Part shown: in pieces, positions 1 through 5,016 of the stretch
Numbering within the stretch: position 1 is the first letter of the stretch
Layout of the letters: each line of letters opens with the position of its first letter
Source of the DNA: an uncultured Acidimicrobiaceae bacterium
GTDB lineage: Bacteria; Actinomycetota; Acidimicrobiia; Acidimicrobiales; RAAP-2
Reading direction: 5' to 3'
Length of the DNA: 6,316 bases
Assembly: GCA_937975915.1 (NCBI GenBank)
Contig: CALJTY010000023.1
Span: 1-6,316 of the forward strand
The notes under the pieces: generated by a model
Databases searched by the model: none
The model's input: the letters and a program-made list of their open reading frames with translations, nothing else
Told to the model about the DNA's origin: nothing
Position numbers and translations under genes: made by a program

Positions 1-1
1 T

Positions 2-445
2 CACCACATTGGTTATGACGTCGTTGTTGTCGGGATGGGAAACCTCGGTCACGCATTGGTGAACTCATCAAACTTCCTTACTCGTGGTGCACGTTTGGTC
101 GCCATCTACGACTCATCTCCAGAGATGATCGGAACATACGTTGCGGGCCAGCAAGTTAAGTCAATGAATGAACCAATGGTTAGTGCGACCGTGGGAGTAA
201 TCACGACTCCAGGCTCTGCTGCGCAAGATGTGGCTGACAGATTTGTTAAAGCCGGTATTCATGCCATCCTCAACTTTGCGCCACAAGTAATCACCGTTCC
301 AATTGGTTGTGCAGTTCACTACGTTGATTTCTCGATTGAACTTCAGATTTTGATGTATCACCTCAACAACGGAACAGGGCCGCTAGGTGGTGGACTACTT
401 CACTCGCTTGGCATTGCTTCAGTCACAACGCCACGGAGTTCATAG
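2..445 (+). CDS. rex: Redox-sensing transcriptional repressor Rex, 3' part (5' end outside window)
   Basis: Rex represses genes of respiration and fermentation and leaves its operator when NADH rises relative to NAD+. The frame is open from base 2 and gives 147 residues. The family is about 210-230 long, so the N-terminal winged-helix DNA-binding domain lies before the window. Visible in the fragment: the Rossmann motif GMGNLG at residues 11-16, an acidic residue at the end of the second strand (Asp37 in IYDSSPE) expected to contact the NAD ribose, the family signature NFAP at 91-94, and the C-terminal helix VDFSIELQILMYHL at 108-121 that in Rex dimers swaps between subunits. A methionine at base 35 is internal, because starting there would cut the first beta strand. 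The stop at 443-445 is one base before hemC, so the two are surely cotranscribed. In Streptomyces rex heads a rex-hemACD operon and autoregulates it; the promoter and any Rex operator here would lie upstream, out of view. Confidence 0.93.
   Translation, partial: HHIGYDVVVVGMGNLGHALVNSSNFLTRGARLVAIYDSSPEMIGTYVAGQQVKSMNEPMVSATVGVITTPGSAAQDVADRFVKAGIHAILNFAPQVITVPIGCAVHYVDFSIELQILMYHLNNGTGPLGGGLLHSLGIASVTTPRSS
435..438 (+). promoter_or_regulatory. Ribosome binding site of hemC inside the rex 3' end
   Basis: GGAG lies eight bases before the GTG at 447, within the last codons of rex. It supports GTG 447 as the hemC start and implies that translation passes from rex to hemC across a 1-nt gap. Confidence 0.6.
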
Positions 446-446
446 G

Positions 447-1346
447 GTGAAGACTTTTCGATTGGCGACTCGACGTTCGCCTCTTGCACTTATTCAAGCG
501 GAACTAGTTCAAAAGAAACTCCTTGCCCTTGGAATACAGAGTGAACTTGTACTTGTTGAAACAACAGGCGACAAGGACACAACCGCTTCGCTTGCTTCAC
601 TGGGTGGCAGGGGAGTCTTCGCAGTAGAAATTCAGCTCGCGCTACTTCGTGGTGACGCAGACATTGCGGTTCACAGTGCCAAAGATCTTCCAAGTATCAG
701 CCCAGAAGGTCTATCGCTCGCATGTGTGCCAGAACGTAGAGACGCAGCTGACGTCCTGGTGGGTAAATCACTCGCTGGACTCGGTCCCGGGGCCACTGTC
801 GCCACAGGCTCACCTCGAAGAGCAGCATTGCTTCTCGAGCGACGCCCTGATCTTCGAATCGTTGAGTTGCGTGGCAACATGGCAACTCGACTCGCCAAGC
901 CAGGAAGTGAAGGCATCGACGCTGTTGTTGCTGCAGCTGCAGCTCTAGAACGCTTAGGACAAGAACAGCTGAGTGCCGAAAGACTCGATACGCAGTGGTT
1001 TATCCCTCAGGTGGGTCAGGGTGCACTTGCTCTTGAGGCTCGAGAGAATGATGATGAAGCATTAGAAGCGCTTGCATCGTTGAATGACCTCTCCGCTTTT
1101 GACTGCGTACGTGCAGAACGAGCTTTTCTAGCGGAGCTAGGAACTGGATGTTCAATTCCAGCTGGTGCGTACGCGCAAATGAGTAACGGACAAATTTCAT
1201 TGAGTGCAGTAATGATTGCAATCGATGGAACGAAAAGCGTGCGTGCAACGATGACGGATTCAAACCCAGAAGAACTTGGCAAGCGAATGGCGATCCAACT
1301 TCGTGATAAAGAAAATGGTGCGTCGCTTCCAGGTTGGGAAAAGTAG
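447..1346 (+). CDS. hemC: Hydroxymethylbilane synthase (porphobilinogen deaminase)
   Basis: This cytoplasmic enzyme polymerises four porphobilinogens into the linear tetrapyrrole hydroxymethylbilane, using a covalently bound dipyrromethane cofactor. The protein is 299 residues, close to the usual 300-320. Family landmarks in order: RLATRRSPLAL (5-15), ETTGDKD (38-44), GGRGVFAVE (53-61), HSAKDLPS (76-83) with catalytic Asp80, ATGSPRRAALL (119-129), ELRGNMATRL (140-149), QVGQGALALEAREND (188-202) and ELGTGCSIPAGAYA (230-243), where Cys235 should carry the cofactor. I chose GTG 447 because the conserved N-terminal strand begins at residue 2 and GGAG precedes it. The same frame is open back to an ATG at 387, but that would add 20 residues unlike the family and overlap rex. 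It follows rex by 1 nt and precedes hemD by 3 nt, so it is part of a tight operon. All key residues are present. Confidence 0.97.
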   Translation: MKTFRLATRRSPLALIQAELVQKKLLALGIQSELVLVETTGDKDTTASLASLGGRGVFAVEIQLALLRGDADIAVHSAKDLPSISPEGLSLACVPERRDAADVLVGKSLAGLGPGATVATGSPRRAALLLERRPDLRIVELRGNMATRLAKPGSEGIDAVVAAAAALERLGQEQLSAERLDTQWFIPQVGQGALALEARENDDEALEALASLNDLSAFDCVRAERAFLAELGTGCSIPAGAYAQMSNGQISLSAVMIAIDGTKSVRATMTDSNPEELGKRMAIQLRDKENGASLPGWEK

Positions 1347-1349
1347 ATC

Positions 1350-2024
1350 ATGAAGGTTGCTCTTACGCGTGAAGCTGGAATGAATGACGAGCTTCGTAAA
1401 TGGATACCTAAGCGGGTCACAGTTGTTGAGGTTCCACTCACGACCACTCGTTACCGCGAAGAGAGTGCATTCAAAGCAGAAGTAGAAGGTCTTGAATCGT
1501 GCGGCTTATTCACCGGACTTGTTGTGACGAGTGCTCGAAGTGCACGTTTCGTCACTGAGGCTGTTGCTAACTGTGTCGGTGATGTAAAAATATTTAGCGT
1601 TGGCTCTTCCACTTCTCGCGCAATCACTAAGACTGGCCATGAAGTTGATGTTGAAGCATCAGCAATGTCCTCAGAACTTGCGAGCTACATAACAACCGGA
1701 CCAGTGCTGATTATTGGCGCAAAGGAAATGCGACACGAACTAAGTGACGAACTGAGTTCAAAGTTGGTAGAGGCTGATCGAGTTTGGTGTTACGAAACTG
1801 TTGGCGCTGAGCTTAACCAAGAGCAGTGTGATGAACTTTCAAGTGCAGACGTTGTAATTATTGGTGCCCCTTCTGCATGGAAGGTTGCCAAAGCACACGT
1901 TCGTGAAGACGCTTGGGTTATTGCTTCTGGCGAAATTACTGCTTCAGAGATTCGCGCAGATCACAACCGAGTAAAAATTGGCTGGGGTAAGTCGCTCACA
2001 CCAATGCTGGAAATTCTGCGCTAA
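1350..2024 (+). CDS. hemD: Uroporphyrinogen-III synthase
   Basis: HemD cyclises hydroxymethylbilane with inversion of ring D to give uroporphyrinogen III, the branch point to heme, siroheme and cobalamin. The family is notoriously divergent, so the call rests on weak motifs plus position. Weak but fitting motifs: VALTRE at residues 3-8, LVVTSARSARFV at 57-68 (family usually [VI]-[VI]-F-T-S-x-N), FSVGSSTSRAI at 82-92, VWCYETVG at 145-152 (conserved tyrosine at the domain crossover), DVVIIGAPSAW at 167-177 and IASGEITASEI at 191-201. This is the expected two-lobed pattern. At 224 residues it is somewhat short (240-270 is common), with a compact second lobe. The start ATG 1350 lies 3 nt after the hemC stop; GGGA at 1336-1339 is a weak, distant ribosome site, so translation probably depends on hemC. 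No fused methyltransferase (CobA/CysG) domain is present, unlike many actinobacterial HemD proteins. Confidence 0.85.
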   Translation: MKVALTREAGMNDELRKWIPKRVTVVEVPLTTTRYREESAFKAEVEGLESCGLFTGLVVTSARSARFVTEAVANCVGDVKIFSVGSSTSRAITKTGHEVDVEASAMSSELASYITTGPVLIIGAKEMRHELSDELSSKLVEADRVWCYETVGAELNQEQCDELSSADVVIIGAPSAWKVAKAHVREDAWVIASGEITASEIRADHNRVKIGWGKSLTPMLEILR

Positions 2025-2057
2025 TTACGCTCAAAAAGGCGAGTTCGCTAGGACTAA

Positions 2058-2072
2058 TAGGCTGGAGGGGTG
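2058..2072 (+). promoter_or_regulatory. Putative -10 element and leaderless start of hemB
   Basis: TAGGCT at 2058-2063 fits the actinobacterial -10 pattern TAnnnT and ends six bases before the hemB GTG at 2070. That spacing puts the transcription start on or next to the start codon. The purine-rich GGAGG at 2064-2068 is only one base from the GTG, too close for normal Shine-Dalgarno use. The tag at 2058-2060 is an in-frame stop, so no start upstream of 2070 is possible. I see no convincing -35 hexamer around 2033-2041. Inferred by pattern only. Confidence 0.5.
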
Positions 2073-3050
2073 TTTCCTACCGAACGTCCACGTCGCCTCC
2101 GCGCAACAGCCGCACTCCGTGAGCTTGTCTCTGAGACAACACTGAGCCCTAAGGACTTCGTCGCGCCACTCTTTGTCGCTGAGGGACTGAGCGCCCCTAA
2201 GCCAATTCTTTCTTTACCTGGTCAGTTCCAACACACTCTTGAGTCGCTGCACGAAGAAGTAAGAGCACTTCAGCGTGCTGGTGTAGCGAGCATCATCTTG
2301 TTTGGTGTGCCGTCAACAAAGGACGAGCAGGGTAGTGGTGCATTTGATCCGAATGGAATTTGCCAGGTTGCGCTTAGGTCGCTTCGTGCTGAATTTGACG
2401 ATGACATTGTGATTATGGCTGACCTTTGTCTTGATGAGTACACAACGCATGGTCACTGTGGCGTACTAAATGCTGATGGAACAGTTGATAATGACAAGAC
2501 ACTTGAACTCTATGGAAAAGTCGCTGTAGCGCAAGCGAGTGCTGGCGCACATGTGGTTGCCCCGAGCGGAATGATGGACGGACAAGTTAGAGCAATCAGA
2601 TCGGCACTCGATGACGCTGGATTTAATGACACTGTCATTCTCGCGTACTCTGCCAAATACGCCAGTGGTCTCTACGGACCATTCCGTGAAGCAGTTGGTG
2701 TTGAAATCGCTGGCGGAGGAAACCGACGCACGTACCAACAGGACTATCGCAATCGTCGCGAATCATTGCGCGAAGCACGCCAAGACGTAGAGCAAGGCGC
2801 AGACATCGTGATGGTGAAGCCTGCCATGACGTATCTCGACGTCTTAAGTGATCTACGTCGTGAACTAGATGTTCCACTCTGCGCGTATCACGTAAGTGGC
2901 GAATACGCAATGATTAAAGCCGCTGCAGCAAATGGTTGGATCGATGGAACCGCTGTTGCGATCGAACAATTGACTGCGATTAGACGTGCTGGAGCCGATT
3001 TTATTTTGACGTATTTTGCACGTGAGATTTCTGAAGAGCTCAACCGATAA
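2070..3050 (+). CDS. hemB: Delta-aminolevulinic acid dehydratase (porphobilinogen synthase)
   Basis: HemB condenses two 5-aminolevulinates into porphobilinogen, the substrate of HemC encoded just upstream. The protein is 326 residues, full length for the family. The N-terminus (PRRLRATAALRELV, residues 7-20) is typical. The two Schiff-base lysines are present: Lys196 in AYSAKYASGLYGPFREA (192-208) and Lys250 in DIVMVKPAMTYLDVL (245-259). The metal-site loop DLCLDEYTTHGHCGVL (118-133) has Cys120 and Cys130, but Asp122 stands where Zn-dependent enzymes such as E. coli HemB have the middle cysteine. APSGMMDGQVRAIR (164-177) and HVSGEYAMI (274-282) are also family segments. The start is GTG 2070, the only one possible because of an in-frame stop at 2058. 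A 45-nt gap from hemD holds a likely separate promoter, so hemB may be expressed partly independently of rex-hemCD. No hemE, hemL or hemA follows. Confidence 0.97.
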   Translation: MFPTERPRRLRATAALRELVSETTLSPKDFVAPLFVAEGLSAPKPILSLPGQFQHTLESLHEEVRALQRAGVASIILFGVPSTKDEQGSGAFDPNGICQVALRSLRAEFDDDIVIMADLCLDEYTTHGHCGVLNADGTVDNDKTLELYGKVAVAQASAGAHVVAPSGMMDGQVRAIRSALDDAGFNDTVILAYSAKYASGLYGPFREAVGVEIAGGGNRRTYQQDYRNRRESLREARQDVEQGADIVMVKPAMTYLDVLSDLRRELDVPLCAYHVSGEYAMIKAAAANGWIDGTAVAIEQLTAIRRAGADFILTYFAREISEELNR

Positions 3051-3068
3051 TTCGGTGACAATCGAATT
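3046..3068 (+). promoter_or_regulatory. Possible promoter or ribosome site of the 3069 membrane-protein gene
   Basis: The 18-nt gap after hemB and the last hemB bases hold two -10-like hexamers: GATAAT (3046-3051) and GACAAT (3057-3062). The second ends six bases before ATG 3069, the spacing of a leaderless transcript, as at hemB. However, GGTGA at 3054-3058 could instead serve as a Shine-Dalgarno sequence ten bases from the ATG, in which case the gene could simply be read through from hemB. No -35 hexamer at proper spacing is seen. Confidence 0.3.
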
Positions 3069-4166
3069 ATGACGACAACTCTGCGCAGTGAAGGTTGGGT
3101 AGTTCGCCCGAGTTTTGTTCCGAACGGACCAACTGAGCCAGTAACACTTTTATTTGATGAAGCCGGAGTAACTCAGCTCGCAGGTGATCCACTTGTTGCG
3201 TGGCAGACACCATGGTCTGAAATGACCAACATCCAATTGGTTCGCTTCCGCCGTAAAGCGGCGCTGTTCGCGACAATAAGTTCTGTCCGTTACTGCTGGA
3301 GAACCTCATCACTAAACGATGTTGATTCACTCCGTTTAATTATTAATGAGCACGGTGGGCGAGTCATTCGACGAAAACGACACTTCGGTACTATCGCCAC
3401 TGTGTTAATTGTCGTCCTGGCTTCATTTGCAGGAACGATTGGTTCATTCTTCAACAGTGGCTCATCGAGGGCATCTGAAATTGCAAACACGAAAGCAATC
3501 AACCTGACGCTCAAAGATCTTCCCAGTGGTTCGTCACTTGCGGCTTCGTCACTGCTCTCGTATCTCTTTGGTACAAGCTCGGTTGTCACTCCGTCAACGA
3601 CTACTACTACTCAGGCTCCGAAGAATTCAGCGTGGTTCGCAATTCAATCGAAATTTCAAAGTTGCATGGGTGTCTCTCATGAGAATGATCGCATCTTTGG
3701 CCTGGCTGGGCAGTTGCCTAAATACCAAGTGACTTCAAAGGCGTATGGGAACTCTTCATACGGTGGATTAGAAGTTATATCTACTTCGCAGTTCTACGAG
3801 AAAACTTCAATGGTCCGTCGTGACACTAAAGAGATGTCTTCACCAAAGTTTGGCAGCTGTTTTGTGGCAGCCAATGAAGCCATACTTCTCTCGTCGCTGC
3901 TTGGTGGAAAAGTAACCGTCCCGGCTGGAATTACCTGGAAGCCCCTCACCTTTGTAAAAGGTTGGTCTCGTGGTGGAATCGAGACAATTGCCATCCCGAC
4001 GATCAGCACAAAACTCACTCTTGTCGTTGCGGTAGTAACCAGTGGCCACTATGAAGTCACACTTGGCGGAATTGTTAAAGATTGGCCAGCCGCAGAGCCG
4101 TTTTTTGCAAACCTAGTAAATACGTTGCTCGCTAGAGCAACTTCATCTACTTCGAAGGCTGTGTAG
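3069..4166 (+). CDS. Uncharacterised single-pass membrane protein with possible PH-like N-terminus, Thr linker and two-cysteine extracytoplasmic domain
   Basis: I do not recognise this gene. The 365-residue product has four visible parts. Residues 1-100 form a soluble region of alternating short strands with Trp45 and Trp49 (AWQTPWSEM), resembling bacterial PH-like domains in outline. A basic stretch RRKRH (101-105) is followed by one hydrophobic segment (106-127), so the N-terminus should be cytoplasmic and the rest outside. A Ser/Thr-rich stretch follows, with LTLKDLPSG at 146-154 and PSTTTTTQAP at 175-184, the latter encoded by a short ACT repeat at 3600-3611. The C-terminal domain (about 187-355) contains SCMGV and GSCFVA; Cys199 and Cys264 could form a disulfide. 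The layout recalls actinobacterial extracytoplasmic sensor-type domains attached to a membrane anchor, but no kinase or enzyme motif is present. It lies 18 nt after hemB in the same direction, and its last 20 bases overlap the convergent iron permease gene. A link to heme or iron is only suggested by position. Confidence 0.8.
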   Translation: MTTTLRSEGWVVRPSFVPNGPTEPVTLLFDEAGVTQLAGDPLVAWQTPWSEMTNIQLVRFRRKAALFATISSVRYCWRTSSLNDVDSLRLIINEHGGRVIRRKRHFGTIATVLIVVLASFAGTIGSFFNSGSSRASEIANTKAINLTLKDLPSGSSLAASSLLSYLFGTSSVVTPSTTTTTQAPKNSAWFAIQSKFQSCMGVSHENDRIFGLAGQLPKYQVTSKAYGNSSYGGLEVISTSQFYEKTSMVRRDTKEMSSPKFGSCFVAANEAILLSSLLGGKVTVPAGITWKPLTFVKGWSRGGIETIAIPTISTKLTLVVAVVTSGHYEVTLGGIVKDWPAAEPFFANLVNTLLARATSSTSKAV

Positions 4167-5016
4167 CTTTACTGCCTTTTTTCCCATAACGGATGAAGGC
4201 AGTAATGCTGATTGCAAGGTAACTAGCCCAAACAATTGCCTGTAGAACAGAAGGCTTGTCAGCGTAACCAATGAACGCGTGCAAAATGTTTCCGACGGTT
4301 GAGCTTTCGCTAAGGGTGCTACTACTGTTCCATAGGACTTGAGTACCAAAAGGTAGCCAGTTAAGCGACTGTAGGTTTTGAACTGCGGCGGCGAGTAGTG
4401 CGGCTGCGAAGAACATCAGAATTATTCCAACTACTTGGAAGAAGCGTTTTAGATTTAGCTTTATTCCTAATTTGTAAATTCCAAAGGCGATGGCCAGCGA
4501 AGTCAGGATGCCAAGAACTGCACCCAAGAGGAGTTGCTTGCCCTGCAAGTTGCTTCCATGAAGTGAGCTTGGTGCCTGGGTAGTGCTCGCAAAAACTATT
4601 GCGAGCGTGAACACCATTGATTCAAGTCCTTCTCGACCAACAGATTGAAACGAAAGAATTCCAAGTCCCCATCGATGGCTCTTTGAGAGTGCAACCTCGC
4701 TACGAGCCTGGAGCTCCTTAGACATAGTGCGAGCGTGCTTGTGCATCCAAAAAGTCATTGCAGTCAAGAACCCAGCAGCAAGAAGATACGTAATTGTTTC
4801 AAAGTATGTCTTGAAGTTTGAGTTCTCGTAGTTGCTGATTGCGATGTACGCAGCAATTCCGCCACCGAGAATCAGTGCGAAAGCTGCACCGACACCAAGA
4901 AACACATCTCGGAAGTGCTCACGCTTATTGATCTGATTCAGATATGACAACAGGATTGCCACAATCATTGAGGCTTCGATGCCTTCTCGAAGAAAAATTA
5001 CAAATGTAGGAATCAT
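4147..5016 (-). CDS. efeU: FTR1-family iron permease (EfeU-like)
   Basis: This is an integral membrane iron permease of the oxidase-dependent iron transporter family. E. coli EfeU, the bacterial model, imports iron with the help of EfeO and EfeB. The 289-residue length is close to EfeU. Both family iron-binding motifs are present in hydrophobic helices: REGIE at residues 10-14 (Ile replaces the usual Leu) and REGLE at 128-132. Hydrophobic stretches suggest seven helices, near 5-27, 37-62, 74-92, 116-142, 161-184, 191-213 and 258-276. FWMHKHARTMSKEL (89-102) matches the conserved loop FWM-x-K seen in EfeU, and GYADKPSVLQAIVW (250-263) matches its last loop and helix. The gene overlaps the upstream flavoprotein by ATGA (4 nt), so translation is probably coupled; GGAG (complement of 5028-5031) sits 11 nt before the ATG. 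No efeO or efeB is in the window. Its 3' end overlaps the convergent 3069 gene by 20 bp. Confidence 0.92.
   Translation of the reverse strand: MIPTFVIFLREGIEASMIVAILLSYLNQINKREHFRDVFLGVGAAFALILGGGIAAYIAISNYENSNFKTYFETITYLLAAGFLTAMTFWMHKHARTMSKELQARSEVALSKSHRWGLGILSFQSVGREGLESMVFTLAIVFASTTQAPSSLHGSNLQGKQLLLGAVLGILTSLAIAFGIYKLGIKLNLKRFFQVVGIILMFFAAALLAAAVQNLQSLNWLPFGTQVLWNSSSTLSESSTVGNILHAFIGYADKPSVLQAIVWASYLAISITAFIRYGKKGSKATQPSK
4155..4182 (+). terminator. Weak intrinsic terminator for the plus-strand genes
   Basis: AAGGC (4155-4159) pairs with GCCTT (4174-4178). Two to three further pairs are possible inside after one T/T mismatch, and a run of six T (4177-4182) follows. The stem starts within the last codons of the 3069 gene and its stop codon lies in the loop. 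In the minus direction no T run follows the stem, so it should act only on rightward transcripts. The stem is short and stability was not computed. Confidence 0.4.

Noticed and set aside
387..446. Upstream ATG at 387 as the hemC start
   Set aside because: It adds 20 residues with no resemblance to HemC and lies inside the rex coding end. GTG 447 has a ribosome site and starts exactly at the conserved N-terminal strand.
1016..1447. 143-residue open frame on the minus strand across hemC and hemD
   Set aside because: It lies antisense to well-supported genes, its Ser/Arg-rich composition is typical of a reverse-frame shadow, and it matches nothing I recognise.
2025..2069. Possible terminator or riboswitch between hemD and hemB
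   Set aside because: The 45 bases hold no stem followed by a T run and are too short for a known riboswitch; only the -10-like element is supportable.
3290..3589. 99-residue open frame on the minus strand inside the membrane-protein gene
   Set aside because: It has no ribosome site or recognisable motif. The plus frame has a coherent domain layout (basic flank, helix, linker, external domain).
3600..3611. ACT trinucleotide repeat as an unstable repeat locus
   Set aside because: There are only four units and it simply encodes the threonine linker. It is too short to call a variable repeat.
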